Source: an uncultured Candidatus Thioglobus sp. (GTDB taxonomy: Bacteria; Pseudomonadota; Gammaproteobacteria; PS1; Pseudothioglobaceae). From it: a DNA stretch of 64,000 nucleotides. Positions 46,301 to 55,219 of the stretch are shown here, in pieces; the first letter of the stretch is position 1; every line of letters begins with the position of its first letter. A program made the translations under genes and the position numbers. Location of the stretch: contig CAJQSO010000025.1 of assembly GCA_905614365.1 (NCBI GenBank), positions 1 through 64,000 of the forward strand. Direction: 5' to 3'. The notes under the pieces were generated by a model that saw nothing but the letters and a program-made list of their open reading frames with translations, had not been told where the DNA came from and made no database searches.

Positions 46301-46434
46301 TAGGTTATGGATTAATGTTTGGTACGCTTTTAACTTTAGTTCTTTTGCCTTGCATGTATCTCATGAACTATGATTTCATTAATATGCTCGGAAGAATTAA
46401 AACAAAGTTTTCTAGAAAGAAGCTAGCTGTCTAA
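43369..46434 (+). CDS. RND family efflux permease (AcrB/MexB-like)
   Basis: This 1021-residue permease has the usual two sets of six helices (about 340-540 and 850-1010) and two large periplasmic loops. It starts FLVRQKKFALVFSLAF and contains VSIPVTLLGTVAF, GIVVDDSIVIAESIHHY (proton-relay Asp pair) and the matching LGLMGVIVNDSLVM in repeat two. Substrates are not predictable. No membrane-fusion protein or outer membrane channel gene lies beside it. Its stop abuts the ruvA stop. Confidence 0.92.
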   Translation: MDSFLNFLVRQKKFALVFSLAFIAIGTLAVVGMQRDQFPAVDFEILSVTTAYPGASPEDVEKAVTNVIEKELSSVGGIKEISSTSREGLSSIIVTLEADLKNVQTVKNDVRNAVNQVKSFPEEVTNLPQVVDFNVSEFPIITINIDGSLIDYDQSRQITDDLETALLKVKGVSAVDKSGYLDSEIQIKVNPDMLDKYNMSINEVISAISSRNARFTVGDNNQQDLEKNIVILSEFESVDDIKNVVIKSSFDGPVIRLIDIAEVFRGEEEETSITRVNGTKGFILEIKKTSQADIIRTAKRVKERVSELQEYYPDEINIFFTDDSSLAVANRIDIILKNGYIGLALVLVVLGVFLSIKTAFWVAVSIPVTLLGTVAFMGLTGNTINLISLSGFIIVLGIVVDDSIVIAESIHHYKAKGGDLYKNVVTGLKRVIMPVITTIISTMLVMSSFFLMSGTLGKFIYVLPVVVIFALGISFLEITFALPAHLATQKVEKQKTWFIPFENLYNRMMHHVLRWRYLIVPLFIALLIYSTIFAVKNIPFNLFPSRGATVIFSNIETPNGSSAAYTENIVIQVENIIANEIGVDIDSFTSKIGSYFTNVANIKITLTPTSDRERTAEDMADKLEALVANVEGADKIDITLIAPGPPRGADIEVTLVSENDSQRNSAANKFEEILSAIEGVDDIDRNDEIGKPRIETVLDFDEMARLGVDYQSVYRHLRTAFSGSYVTDITIAGNEEDVRVYIGENDYTENFIKSTSVKNRQGKLIPMSQFSTLREIMGEPDYNHFDGDRSIKLTATIDERVTNKTKTLKASLEQLNLPVNFPQVSIITGGGAQEQIDSLQDFLYAFIVAIIGIFLILAILFNSYSQPLLVLASFPFALIGVIWAFHFHGYSLSFFALTGALGLMGVIVNDSLVMVSHLNYIKQKSANLEDKIIWIAKGSRDRLRAVVLTTLTTMAGVLPLAYGVGGKDEFLQPMVLALGYGLMFGTLLTLVLLPCMYLMNYDFINMLGRIKTKFSRKKLAV

Positions 46435-47028
46435 TTATTTGTTTTGAAGTGCTAAGCGAATAAGTTGTTCAGTTGATAGGTTTTGGTCAGAAATTTTTGA
46501 AACCATTTTATTGGCTTCCTTCGTTTTAAAGCCTAGAGACTGAAGTGCCTCAATAGCTTGCATGCTATTTGGATTGCCACTCTGCTTAAACTCATTCGTG
46601 CTATCAGGGCTTCCAACTAACTCAAGCTTACTCAGCCTGTCTTGAAGTTCTACAATTAGTTTAAGGGAAGTTTTCTTGCCAATTCCTGGTGTTTTTGCCA
46701 AGAGATCTGCGTCCTCATTTGAAATACATTCAATCAGAGCTTTTACAGAAAGGTGTGACAAAATTGCAAGAGCAACTTTAGGGCCAACACCGTTAACCCT
46801 TATTAACTCTCTAAAAATACTTTTTTCATCTTTAGTGATAAACCCAAATAATGTGTGAGCATCTTCTTTGATACTTAGGTGAGTGAACAATAATGTATCT
46901 TCTGAGGTCTTATCAAGCTGATAAAACGTGGACATAGGGCAAAGTATTTCATAGCCAATACCTGCAACTTCTAGGAGTACTTCGGGTGGATTCTTGCTAA
47001 TAATTTTACCTTTTAGGTGACCAATCAT
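46435..47028 (-). CDS. ruvA: Holliday junction DNA helicase subunit RuvA
   Basis: The 197-residue protein starts [21 protein letters not shown], then [11 protein letters not shown], two helix-hairpin-helix motifs ([12 protein letters not shown] and [16 protein letters not shown]) and the C-terminal RuvB-binding domain with [12 protein letters not shown]. RuvA binds the junction and recruits RuvB. It is attached to leuC-leuD (overlapping leuD by four bases) rather than to ruvB, 20 kb away. Confidence 0.96.
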   Translation of the reverse strand: MIGHLKGKIISKNPPEVLLEVAGIGYEILCPMSTFYQLDKTSEDTLLFTHLSIKEDAHTLFGFITKDEKSIFRELIRVNGVGPKVALAILSHLSVKALIECISNEDADLLAKTPGIGKKTSLKLIVELQDRLSKLELVGSPDSTNEFKQSGNPNSMQAIEALQSLGFKTKEANKMVSKISDQNLSTEQLIRLALQNK

Positions 47029-47639
47029 AACCAGGGGTGCTTCTTAAAGTGCTCTGTTTCAAATAAACGTATTTGATCCTCGTACTGCAATGTTAAACCA
47101 ATATCATCAAGCCCGTTGATAAGTCTTCGTTTTCTTTCAGGGTCAACATCAAATCTAAAAGAATGCTCATCTGTGGTTACACTTTGGTCATCAAGATTAA
47201 TAACTATTTTCCCAGTATATTCAAACAGCTCATCCACAATCTCGTTACTTAAAACAACTGGAAGAATGCCATTTTTAAAGCAGTTGTTATAGAAGATATC
47301 AGCAAAGCTAGGTGCAATAATTGCTCTAAATCCAAAGTCTTCTAATGCCCATGGAGCATGCTCTCTAGAAGACCCACAACCAAAGTTTCTTCTGGTTAGT
47401 AAAATTTGTGCCTCTGAGTACTTAGGATTATTTAATATAAAATCAGGGTTGATTGGTCGTTTTGAATTATCCATACCAGGCTCACCATGATCTAAATAAC
47501 GCCATTCATCAAATAAGTTAGGTCCAAATCCACTTTTTTTAATGGATTTTAAGAACTGTTTTGGAATGATTGCATCTGTATCAATATTTGCTCGATCTAA
47601 AGGAGTAGCAATAGAGATCAAAGAGGTAAATTTTTTCAT
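47025..47639 (-). CDS. leuD: 3-isopropylmalate dehydratase small subunit
   Basis: LeuD with LeuC isomerises 2-isopropylmalate in leucine synthesis. The 204-residue protein shows [13 protein letters not shown] near the start, [38 protein letters not shown] and a C-terminal [10 protein letters not shown]. It overlaps leuC (ATGA-type) and ruvA. leuA and leuB are not in the window. Confidence 0.97.
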   Translation of the reverse strand: MKKFTSLISIATPLDRANIDTDAIIPKQFLKSIKKSGFGPNLFDEWRYLDHGEPGMDNSKRPINPDFILNNPKYSEAQILLTRRNFGCGSSREHAPWALEDFGFRAIIAPSFADIFYNNCFKNGILPVVLSNEIVDELFEYTGKIVINLDDQSVTTDEHSFRFDVDPERKRRLINGLDDIGLTLQYEDQIRLFETEHFKKHPWL

Positions 47640-49039
47640 AATTCGACCCCTGAAAAATGACCTGCAATAGCGCTTGCTGCTGCAATTGCTGGACTTACTA
47701 GATGAGTAAACGAACCCTGACCTTGTCTCCCTTCAAAATTTCTATTTGAGGTGCTCGCGCATCTCTCACCTACTTCTAGTTTATCTGCATTCATTGCAAG
47801 ACACATTGAGCATCCTGGCTCCCGCCATTCAAACCCTGCATCTTTGAAAATCTTATCAAGCCCTTCGTCTTCAGCTTGTTTTTTCACAAGCCCAGAGCCT
47901 GGAACTACAAGTGCAAGTTTTATATTGTTCGCAATTTTTTTACCTTTGGCAACTGAGGCTGCAATTCTTAAATCTTCAATTCTTGAGTTAGTACAAGAGC
48001 CAATAAACACTTTATCTATTGCAACTGAACTCATTGAAGTGTTTGGTTCTAAATGAATGTACTTTAAAGCATTACGAATACTTTCGGCCTTAACTTCATC
48101 CTTTTCTAATTGAGGATCAGGCGTTGAACCGTTAATATCTACGACCATTTCTGGAGACGTGCCCCAAGTTACTTGAGGATTAATAAGGTTTGCATCAATT
48201 AATATTGATTCATCAAAATTTGAATCTGGATCACTATGAAGAGTTTTCCAATACTCTACAGCTAAGTCCCAATCCTCTGCTTTTGGTGAAAAAGGCCTAC
48301 CCTTAACATAGCTAATGGTTTTATCATCAACGGCGACAATTCCAACCTTTGCTCCAGCTTCAATTGACATATTGCAAAGTGTCATACGACCTTCAATGCT
48401 CATATTTTGAATTGTTGAGCCACAGAATTCAATTGCAAATCCAGTTCCGCCTGCTGTGCCTATTTTTCCAATTATGTATAATGCAACATCTTTAGGGCTT
48501 ACATTGTTTGCTAATGAGCCATTAATTTCAATCTTCATATTTTTAGCTTTGTTATGCCATAAACACCCAGTTGCAAGGACATGCTCAACTTCAGAAGTTC
48601 CAATACCAAAAGCTAAAGCTCCAAGCGCGCCATGAGTTGTTGTATGTGAATCGCCACATACGATACTCATTCCAGGAAGTGTTGCACCCTGTTCGGGCCC
48701 AATAACATGGACAATGCCCTGACGGATGTCATTCATTTGAATTTCATTTATCTCAAATGTTTCACAATTCTTATCTAGGGTTTCAACCTGAAGTCTTGAG
48801 ATCGGGTCAGTAATACTACTAACTCCACTTGATCTTTCAGTAGTTGGAACGTTATGATCAGGAACTGCCAAGTTAGACTCATTGCGCCAAATTTTTCTTC
48901 CAGCTAAAGCAAGACCTTCAAATGCTTGTGGTGAAGTAACTTCATGAATTAGCTGACGATCAATATAAATAAGTGATGCTCCATCTTGGTCATGGACCAT
49001 ATGAGCGCTCATTAATTTATCGTAGAGTGTTTCAGACAT
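47636..49039 (-). CDS. leuC: 3-isopropylmalate dehydratase large subunit
   Basis: This is a 467-residue aconitase-type enzyme with a 4Fe-4S cluster. Cysteines of the cluster are visible in [15 protein letters not shown] and [13 protein letters not shown]. It opens [12 protein letters not shown] and contains [20 protein letters not shown]. It is the first gene of the leuCD-ruvA unit and is divergent from the amidotransferase at 49173. Confidence 0.97.
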   Translation of the reverse strand: MSETLYDKLMSAHMVHDQDGASLIYIDRQLIHEVTSPQAFEGLALAGRKIWRNESNLAVPDHNVPTTERSSGVSSITDPISRLQVETLDKNCETFEINEIQMNDIRQGIVHVIGPEQGATLPGMSIVCGDSHTTTHGALGALAFGIGTSEVEHVLATGCLWHNKAKNMKIEINGSLANNVSPKDVALYIIGKIGTAGGTGFAIEFCGSTIQNMSIEGRMTLCNMSIEAGAKVGIVAVDDKTISYVKGRPFSPKAEDWDLAVEYWKTLHSDPDSNFDESILIDANLINPQVTWGTSPEMVVDINGSTPDPQLEKDEVKAESIRNALKYIHLEPNTSMSSVAIDKVFIGSCTNSRIEDLRIAASVAKGKKIANNIKLALVVPGSGLVKKQAEDEGLDKIFKDAGFEWREPGCSMCLAMNADKLEVGERCASTSNRNFEGRQGQGSFTHLVSPAIAAASAIAGHFSGVEL

Positions 49040-49172
49040 TATTTGTTAGTAATACTTGATAAAATGACTATTTTACATTTCTAACATAGCCTCAATTATA
49101 GAAATACATAACAAGTTTTTATATTTGTTAGTAGTTCTGAAATTTTAATTTTATAGTTTAAGGGTTTAATTT

Positions 49173-50945
49173 ATGTGCGGTATTTGTGGTCAATTTCGTT
49201 TTGATGGAGAGTTTGTTTCTACAAAATCTCTAAATGATATGATGAGTAAGCTTGCCAGAAGAGGGCCAGATTCTAATGGAAAGTGGCTTGAAGGTAAGAT
49301 TGGTTTTGGGCATCAGCGCTTGAGTATTATAGATTTGTCGAATTTAGGCTCTCAACCAATGGTAGATGATCTTCTTAAATTAACTTTAGTCTTTAACGGA
49401 ACAATATACAACTATAAGGAATTACGCGCACTATTAATTAGCAAGGGTTATGTCTTTTTTTCAAACTCCGATACAGAGGTAATAATAAAGGCTTTTCATT
49501 TATGGGGAGAAGACTGCGTTAATCACCTTGACGGTATGTTTGCATTTGCTATTTGGGATCAATCTTCTCAGCAACTTTTTGTTGCAAGAGATAGGATGGG
49601 CATTAAGCCTCTTTATTTCAATATTACACCCAAGGCATTTACTTTTGCATCAAATTCACAAGCATTACTTACTCAAAAACTTGATAAAAGTATTAATCCT
49701 GTTGCTTTACATCAACAGTTATCTCTTCACGGAGTTGTTCCAGCTCCAAACACAATTATTAATGGAATTCATAAATTAAAGCCTGGTACATTTATTACGT
49801 TAAGCATTAATGGTAAATTACGAGAAAAGACATATTGGCACCCAAATGCTAAGAGGCTTGAGGAAAATATTTCAGAGCAAGACTATATTGAAAGAACGCA
49901 TGAATTATTAACTGCAGCAGTTATGAAAAGAATGTCTGCTTCAGATGTTCCTATTGGTGTTTTACTTTCTGGAGGCCTGGATTCATCGCTTATAGTTGCC
50001 CTTTTAAAGGAAGCGGGACATGAAGATATTCGTACTTTTTCAATAGGGTTTGAGGATATTGATGATGAAGTTGGGAGTGAGTTTGAGTATTCAGATCAAA
50101 TTGTTTCAAGATTTAACACCCAACATAAAAAGTATCAAGTAAGTAATAAAGAGGTGCTCCCAAGATTATCAGAGGCTGTTTTGAATATGTCTGAGCCAAT
50201 GGTTGGCCAAGATGCAGTAGCTTTTTATTTACTCTCTGAACAGGTCTCAAAACATACTAAGGTTGTTTTATCTGGACAAGGCGCAGATGAGGCTTTTGCT
50301 GGATATTTTTGGTATCCAAGAATGGCTAATGAGCAAGGCAATGAAGTAGAGCGTTTTTCAAAGCATTATGTGGACAGGCCTCATGATGAGTATTTGCAAA
50401 CAGTGTCATCAATATACCAAGGAGAAAATCATACTCATAACTGGCTTAATAAGGAATTTTTAAAGCCAGGTGCTGATTCTTTTATTGACAGAGTGTTTCG
50501 TACAGATATGACAAGATTGATTGTCGACGATCCAGTTAAAAGAGTTGATAATATGACAATGGCATGGGGCTTGGAGGCTAGAGTTCCATTTATGGATACT
50601 GATCTTGTTGAATGGGCGTTAAGTATTCCACCTTCATTAAAAATGAGAGATGGAGGGAAATACCCTTTAAAACAAATTTCAAGAGGGCTTCTCCCAGACT
50701 CAGTAATTGATCGAAAAAAAGGTTATTTTCCAATGCCTGCTTTAAAGTATATTCAGGGTGATTTCTTGGAATTTATGTCTGATATACTTTTATCGAGTGC
50801 TTGTCAAAATAGGGGTGTTTTTAATCACCAGTATATTAATAAAGTGATTAACTCTCCTAAAGATTATATGACAGCTTTGAATGGATCGAGATTGTGGCAC
50901 CTAGCTTTGCTAGAGTTCTGGTTTCAAATTAATGTAGATAATTAG
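49173..50945 (+). CDS. AsnB-family amidotransferase, NAGGN-amide type (AsnO-like)
   Basis: The 590-residue protein begins MCGICGQFRFDG with the N-terminal nucleophile Cys2 of class II glutaminases, followed by RRGPDSNG and FNGTIYNY. The synthetase domain has the PP-loop LLSGGLDSSLIVALL, EYSDQIVSRF, SGQGADEAFAGYFWYP and DNMTMAWGLEARVPF. It may be an asparagine synthetase, but its length, VVPAPNTI and KKGYFPMPALKYI look more like the N-acetylglutaminylglutamine amidotransferases that make the osmolyte NAGGN. Its usual partner, a GNAT/ligase gene, is not nearby. Confidence 0.75.
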   Translation: MCGICGQFRFDGEFVSTKSLNDMMSKLARRGPDSNGKWLEGKIGFGHQRLSIIDLSNLGSQPMVDDLLKLTLVFNGTIYNYKELRALLISKGYVFFSNSDTEVIIKAFHLWGEDCVNHLDGMFAFAIWDQSSQQLFVARDRMGIKPLYFNITPKAFTFASNSQALLTQKLDKSINPVALHQQLSLHGVVPAPNTIINGIHKLKPGTFITLSINGKLREKTYWHPNAKRLEENISEQDYIERTHELLTAAVMKRMSASDVPIGVLLSGGLDSSLIVALLKEAGHEDIRTFSIGFEDIDDEVGSEFEYSDQIVSRFNTQHKKYQVSNKEVLPRLSEAVLNMSEPMVGQDAVAFYLLSEQVSKHTKVVLSGQGADEAFAGYFWYPRMANEQGNEVERFSKHYVDRPHDEYLQTVSSIYQGENHTHNWLNKEFLKPGADSFIDRVFRTDMTRLIVDDPVKRVDNMTMAWGLEARVPFMDTDLVEWALSIPPSLKMRDGGKYPLKQISRGLLPDSVIDRKKGYFPMPALKYIQGDFLEFMSDILLSSACQNRGVFNHQYINKVINSPKDYMTALNGSRLWHLALLEFWFQINVDN

Positions 50946-50948
50946 CTC

Positions 50949-51386
50949 ATGGAAAAAATTGTAATTTATACAGATGGTGGATGCCGAGGAAATCCTGGAA
51001 TTGGTGGTTGGGGCGCATGGCTGAGATACAAAGATCATGACAAGAAATTAAAAGGCTCCGAACTGGATACAACAAATAATAAGATGGAGCTTACCGCCTC
51101 AATTAAAGCGCTACAAGCTCTAAAATCTAGTGACATAACTGTCGATTTATATACAGATTCGAAGTATGTTATTCAAGGTATAAATGATTGGATTGAAGGT
51201 TGGAAGGCTAAAGGTTGGAAGACAGCTAATAAAAAGCCTGTTAAAAATGTAGAGCTTTGGAAGCAATTAGATGGCCTTAATCAAGAGTTTTCTGTTAATT
51301 GGCACTGGGTTAAAGGGCATAGTGATGACCCAGGAAATGACATGGCGGATCTTTTGGCAAATCAAGCCATGGATGAAATTAGTTAG
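50949..51386 (+). CDS. rnhA: Ribonuclease HI
   Basis: This is a 145-residue RNase H that cuts the RNA strand of RNA-DNA hybrids. Catalytic residues: Asp in [17 protein letters not shown], Glu in NNKMELTAS, Asp in [12 protein letters not shown], and the C-terminal Asp in [14 protein letters not shown]. It follows the amidotransferase after three bases. Its stop overlaps the convergent DUF455 gene by eight bases. Confidence 0.97.
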   Translation: MEKIVIYTDGGCRGNPGIGGWGAWLRYKDHDKKLKGSELDTTNNKMELTASIKALQALKSSDITVDLYTDSKYVIQGINDWIEGWKAKGWKTANKKPVKNVELWKQLDGLNQEFSVNWHWVKGHSDDPGNDMADLLANQAMDEIS

Positions 51387-52182
51387 TTTCTAGCAACTCA
51401 GGATGCTCGAGATAATCTAATTCATTTTGACTAAAATTTGATAAAAGCCTTGCTTCAATATTAAATGGTCCTCGCAAATTAGTCCCAATATGCTTTTTTA
51501 TTAACAAATCAAATGTCTTAATTGGGTCAAGACCTCTTTTTTGGCAAAGGTATTGATACCAATAGTTTCCAATCTTTACATGTCCAATTTCATCTTTAAA
51601 AATAATATCTAAAATTTCAACCATCTTATGAAGGTTTGAATCTTTAAATTTTTTTCTAATTCTTGGGGTTACATCTAAACCTCTAGCCTCTAAAACCCTA
51701 GGAACTAGAGCCATTCTTGATAAAACATCATAATCTGTATCAACTGTCATTTGCCATAAACCATTATGGGCATCAAAATCACCATAACTATATCCAACAG
51801 ACTTAAGGTAATCTTTGATAAGTGAAAAGTGAATTGTTTCCTCATTGGCGACCTTAATCCAGTCTGCATAATACTGATGAGGCATTTCCTGAAATCTATA
51901 GATTGCATCTAGAGCCAAATTTATCGAATTAAATTCAATATGACAAATGGCGTGAATATTTTTTATCATACCTAAATCTGATCGATCTCTTTTTGGAGCT
52001 CCCTTGAAATCAACTAAATTTGGTTTTAAAGGCCTTCCTGGAGAGAGTATTTTAATTATATTAACTTTAGATTTACTAATGTCAGATGGTATTTGATATT
52101 TTTTTAAATCATGAATTAGTAGAATTTTTTTTTCTACATTATTACAAATGAGTGCTTCATAAGCTAGATTAAAGAGCGACAT
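51379..52182 (-). CDS. Ferritin-like DUF455 family protein
   Basis: The 267-residue protein has a ferritin-like helical bundle with metal ligands implied by [28 protein letters not shown] and [13 protein letters not shown] (ExxH motifs at three places). DUF455 proteins have no clear function; a link to di-iron chemistry is inferred. It opens [20 protein letters not shown]. The start overlaps the pseudouridine synthase stop by 14 bases. Confidence 0.85.
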   Translation of the reverse strand: MSLFNLAYEALICNNVEKKILLIHDLKKYQIPSDISKSKVNIIKILSPGRPLKPNLVDFKGAPKRDRSDLGMIKNIHAICHIEFNSINLALDAIYRFQEMPHQYYADWIKVANEETIHFSLIKDYLKSVGYSYGDFDAHNGLWQMTVDTDYDVLSRMALVPRVLEARGLDVTPRIRKKFKDSNLHKMVEILDIIFKDEIGHVKIGNYWYQYLCQKRGLDPIKTFDLLIKKHIGTNLRGPFNIEARLLSNFSQNELDYLEHPELLETN

Positions 52183-52699
52183 AAGATCCTGAGCTAATAG
52201 CTCCTAAGTCCCATTTATCAATTTTTGTTCTAATTAGCCTTAGCGTTGGAAACCCTACACAAGCCGTCATTCTTCTTATTTGACGATTTCTTCCTTCACT
52301 TATTGAAATTTCAATCCACGAAGTGGGTATATTTTTTCTTACTCTTATTGGTGGTGTTCTTGCCCAAAGCCAACTAGGTTCTTCAATGATTTTGACGATT
52401 GCAGCTTTAGTATTTCCATCTTTAAGTTCTACGCCTTTCTGAAGAGCATTAGCTGCAGTATCAGACATCTCTCCTTCAACTTGAACAACATAGGTTTTAG
52501 TTTTATTATATTTTGGATTAGATATTAAGTTTTGTAACTTGCCATCATCTGTAAGAATCACTAAACCTTCTGAGTCTTTATCAAGTCTTCCTGCTGGATA
52601 GACGTTTGGTATTTTAATATAGTCAGATAATGTATTATCATTGCCACTAAACTGACAAATAACTCCGAATGGTTTATTTAAAGCAATAAGTTTAGCCAT
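52169..52699 (-). CDS. rluE: Pseudouridine synthase, RluE type
   Basis: This small RsuA-family pseudouridine synthase has the catalytic Asp in AGRLDKDSEGLVILTDDG, preceded by LIALNKPFGVICQFS and followed by TYVVQVEGE and EGRNRQIRRMTACVGFPTLRLIR. It lacks the S4 domain, like RluE, which modifies U2457 in 23S rRNA. I chose ATG at 52699, which overlaps the ratA stop as ATGGCTAA; a further start at 52723 is less likely. Confidence 0.9.
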   Translation of the reverse strand: MAKLIALNKPFGVICQFSGNDNTLSDYIKIPNVYPAGRLDKDSEGLVILTDDGKLQNLISNPKYNKTKTYVVQVEGEMSDTAANALQKGVELKDGNTKAAIVKIIEEPSWLWARTPPIRVRKNIPTSWIEISISEGRNRQIRRMTACVGFPTLRLIRTKIDKWDLGAISSGSYVAL

Positions 52700-53123
52700 A
52701 AATATATTTTGCTCTTGCGACAAAAGAGTCTAATTGTGAATTAGCAATATTTTTAAAAACAGGCGACAAAGCCATGTCAATAAGCATTGATTTAAATTTA
52801 AATTGAAGATCCAAGTGAATTTTTGCCGCATTTTCACCAAGTGGCTCAAAACGCCATTCACCTGTAAGTTCATCAAATGGACCATCAATTAACTCCATTG
52901 AAATAGACTCATAAGGAGTTAAGGTGTTTAGAGTTGAAAACGCCTGTTTAATGCCACCTTTATTAATCTCGACTGACGCAGTGATTTGGTTCTCAGATTG
53001 ATTTAAAATAGAGGAAGAATCACACCAATTTAAAAATTGAGAATAGTCATCAATATTGTTAACTAACTCAAACATTTGTTGGGGTGTATATGGAACAATT
53101 GCGCTTTTTGAAATACGATGCAT
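52692..53123 (-). CDS. ratA: RatA-type START/Coq10-like protein
   Basis: The 143-residue protein has the polyketide cyclase/START fold pattern: [31 protein letters not shown] at its start (first block shown partly), then [15 protein letters not shown] and LDLQFKFKS. In E. coli RatA was reported to affect 70S association, and homologues bind ubiquinone. It is divergent from smpB and their start codons share the bases CATG at 53121-53124, so there is no space between them. No ribosome binding site is visible. Confidence 0.88.
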   Translation of the reverse strand: MHRISKSAIVPYTPQQMFELVNNIDDYSQFLNWCDSSSILNQSENQITASVEINKGGIKQAFSTLNTLTPYESISMELIDGPFDELTGEWRFEPLGENAAKIHLDLQFKFKSMLIDMALSPVFKNIANSQLDSFVARAKYIYG

Positions 53124-53598
53124 GGCAAAAAATAAAAAAGATAATTCAAATACTATTGCTTTAAATAAAAAAGCAAGGCACGACTATTTTATCGAACAAA
53201 GTCTTGAAGCAGGCTTAAGTTTGCTCGGCTGGGAAGTTAAAAGCCTTAGAGATAGTAGAGTTCAGATTACTGAAAGCTATGTAATCTATAAAAACAATGA
53301 GCTCTTTCTTTTTGGCGCTCATATATCACCACTTAACTCTGCCTCTAGTCATGTTGAATGTGATCCAATAAGAACTAGAAAATTACTATTAAATAGACTT
53401 GAAATTAATAGACTTAAAGAAAAAATTACTCAAAAAGGAGCTACAGTTGTTCCTTTAAAACTTTATTGGGCGAGAGGTAGGGTTAAATTAGAAATTGGCG
53501 TAGCTAAGGGAAAAAAAGGCCATGACAAACGTCAGGATATTAAAGAGAGAGATTGGAAATTGGATAAAGCAAGAGCACTGAAGGAAGGGAATCGCTAG
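53122..53598 (+). CDS. smpB: SsrA-binding protein SmpB
   Basis: SmpB brings tmRNA to stalled ribosomes. I chose ATG 53122 ([10 protein letters not shown], 158 residues). It shows [55 protein letters not shown] and the basic C-terminal tail with [15 protein letters not shown]. The tmRNA gene is not in the adjoining sequence. The start codon overlaps that of ratA on the other strand; neither gene has a Shine-Dalgarno sequence. Confidence 0.96.
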   Translation: MAKNKKDNSNTIALNKKARHDYFIEQSLEAGLSLLGWEVKSLRDSRVQITESYVIYKNNELFLFGAHISPLNSASSHVECDPIRTRKLLLNRLEINRLKEKITQKGATVVPLKLYWARGRVKLEIGVAKGKKGHDKRQDIKERDWKLDKARALKEGNR

Positions 53599-53624
53599 AA
53601 TAAAATATTTTTTTTAATTATTTT

Positions 53625-53653
53625 TTCAAATAACTTTATTTTGATAGTACAAT
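53625..53653 (+). promoter_or_regulatory. Predicted promoter for the second HU gene
   Basis: TTCAAA at 53625 and TACAAT at 53648 are 17 bases apart, followed by an expected start near 53660. The leader up to the HU ATG would be about 118 bases long. It includes the mini-ORF and hairpin at 53671-53705. Confidence 0.5.
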
Positions 53654-53670
53654 AACCATTAGATACAGTG

Positions 53671-53715
53671 TTGGAGGCAGATGGTTTCTTTTGATTCTTT
53701 CCTCCTGAAATAGGT
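53671..53715 (+). promoter_or_regulatory. Structured leader and mini-ORF ahead of the second HU gene
   Basis: The leader has TTGGAGG followed by ATG and a ten-codon frame MVSFDSFLLK that ends in TAG, and CCTCC within this frame can pair with the GGAGG, which would hide that ribosome binding site. A second pair, AGGT and ACCT, flanks an AT-rich stretch downstream. This could be a control element or chance. Confidence 0.3.
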
Positions 53716-53777
53716 TTTAAATTTACCTCTTACGCCATATCTAATTTTTTAACAAACTTTTATTGGAGAGAATTAAA

Positions 53778-54050
53778 ATGAATAAATCAGAATTAATTGA
53801 TGCAATTGCTTCAGGTGCTAACTTATCTAAAGCTGATGCTGCAAGAGCGCTAAACGCAACAACTGGTGCTATTACTTCAGCAATGGCAAGCGGTGATGGA
53901 GTCCAACTAACTGGCTTTGGTAGCTTTGTAGTCAGAGCTCGTGCTGCTCGCAGTGGTCGTAACCCACAAACAGGTGCTACGATTCAAATTAAAGCTTCAA
54001 ATGTAGCGGCATTTAAAGCTGGTAAGGCATTGAAAGACGCATGTAACTAG
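53778..54050 (+). CDS. hup: DNA-binding protein HU (second copy)
   Basis: The 90-residue protein opens [25 protein letters not shown] and has [21 protein letters not shown] and [11 protein letters not shown]. It is nearly the same as the copy at 37338; the DNA around GGTGCTACGATTCAAATT is identical over almost 30 bases in both. I chose the ATG at 53778 after GGAG; an upstream in-frame start at 53763 lacks a ribosome binding site. It should form homo- or heterodimers with the other copy. Confidence 0.95.
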   Translation: MNKSELIDAIASGANLSKADAARALNATTGAITSAMASGDGVQLTGFGSFVVRARAARSGRNPQTGATIQIKASNVAAFKAGKALKDACN

Positions 54051-54068
54051 TATCTAAATTAGTTATTG

Positions 54069-54098
54069 AAAAAGGCGCCTAAGGGTGCCTTTTTTTTT
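54069..54098 (+). terminator. Rho-independent terminator after the second HU gene
   Basis: AAAAAGGCGCC and GGTGCCTTTTT form a stem around a short AAGG loop, followed by eight T. It resembles the terminator after the first HU gene (37627), suggesting that the gene was duplicated with its 3' flank or that both keep the same signal. Confidence 0.88.
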
Positions 54099-54113
54099 AT
54101 TTGAAAAAACATT

Positions 54114-55112
54114 ATGAAAAAATGGTATTCTAAAGTTGGCTATTCGCTTACTGGACTGATTATATTTATCGCTCTAGCTTATATGGGTATTGGATACTTT
54201 ATATATTCAACACTTGCAAAAGCTGATCCTGGATGTTCTTTGGATTGCGATAATACTCCTAGTAGCTATCAAGATAATTCAAAAAAAAGTGATTTTCCTT
54301 TTGAAAAATATACTGTTAATTATTGGGAGCCTCATCAATATGCTGGTGGTGATGAAGGAATCCAAATCGATGCATGGTGGATTCCTATAAACAGTGATGG
54401 AGCTGGTGAGGCTCCCGTTATTATCCTAGCGCACGGGTTAAGGTCAAGCAAGTATGACTCTGACATATTATTAGTTGCAGCTATATTAAATCAAGCTGGC
54501 TTCAATACACTTTTGTTTGATCAGCGTGATCATGGTATGTCAAGTATTGAGGATGGAAAAATCAGCATTGGCACTAAAGAGTACCGTGATGTTATTGCTA
54601 GTGTAGATTGGCTAGTGAATACTCAATCTATAAATCCTGAGCGAATTGGGATATATGGTTTATCAATGGGTGCAGGCACAGCTGCAATTGCTTTTGGATT
54701 AGATGATAGGATTCAATCTGCTATTTTAGATTCTGGATATTCTGATCTTAATGCTATAGTAGAAGAGGAGCTTAAAAGAGAAGGTTATCCGTCATGGCTT
54801 TCTAAGGGAGCTATTTGGTCAGCATTTATATTTGGTAATGAAACATTACTTGAGCCTTCTCCAAAGCTTGCCTTCATAAACCATAAGGACCGCCCAATAT
54901 TTGCAATACATGGAGCTTCTGATACAAGGGTTTTGCCTCATAATACGTCTGATATGAAAATTCTTGCAGAAAAATATGGAGCAAACTTAACAATTTGGCT
55001 GGCTGAAAATGCTATACATGCTGGAGTTAAATTTATGTATCTGGAAGATTTTTCTAATAGAGTAGTGGAGTTTTTTGGAAGTAGTCTTGAGGGTACACTT
55101 AAAGATAATTAA
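54114..55112 (+). CDS. Membrane-anchored alpha/beta hydrolase
   Basis: The 332-residue protein has an N-terminal membrane anchor (about 12-32) and a Cys-containing PGCSLDCDN segment, then an alpha/beta hydrolase core: ILAHGLRSSKYDSD (oxyanion region), IGIYGLSMGAGTAA with the GxSxG nucleophile Ser, DRPIFAIHGASDTRVLPH (Asp) and NAIHAGV (His). Its substrate is unknown; it resembles BEM46/YqkD-type serine hydrolases. It starts after the HU terminator. Confidence 0.85.
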   Translation: MKKWYSKVGYSLTGLIIFIALAYMGIGYFIYSTLAKADPGCSLDCDNTPSSYQDNSKKSDFPFEKYTVNYWEPHQYAGGDEGIQIDAWWIPINSDGAGEAPVIILAHGLRSSKYDSDILLVAAILNQAGFNTLLFDQRDHGMSSIEDGKISIGTKEYRDVIASVDWLVNTQSINPERIGIYGLSMGAGTAAIAFGLDDRIQSAILDSGYSDLNAIVEEELKREGYPSWLSKGAIWSAFIFGNETLLEPSPKLAFINHKDRPIFAIHGASDTRVLPHNTSDMKILAEKYGANLTIWLAENAIHAGVKFMYLEDFSNRVVEFFGSSLEGTLKDN

Positions 55113-55219
55113 GAGTAATTTTGAATATTATAAATCTAATAACTTAGATTATTAATATGTATTTTTGAATTCAAATGGTTGATATACTATTTTAAAAGTT
55201 TTTTAACTAATACTCCAAA

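Noticed and set aside
53599-53777. Possible tmRNA gene next to smpB
   Set aside because: The gap is only 180 bases and has neither a tRNA-Ala-like end nor a tag reading frame; it is better read as the HU promoter and leader.
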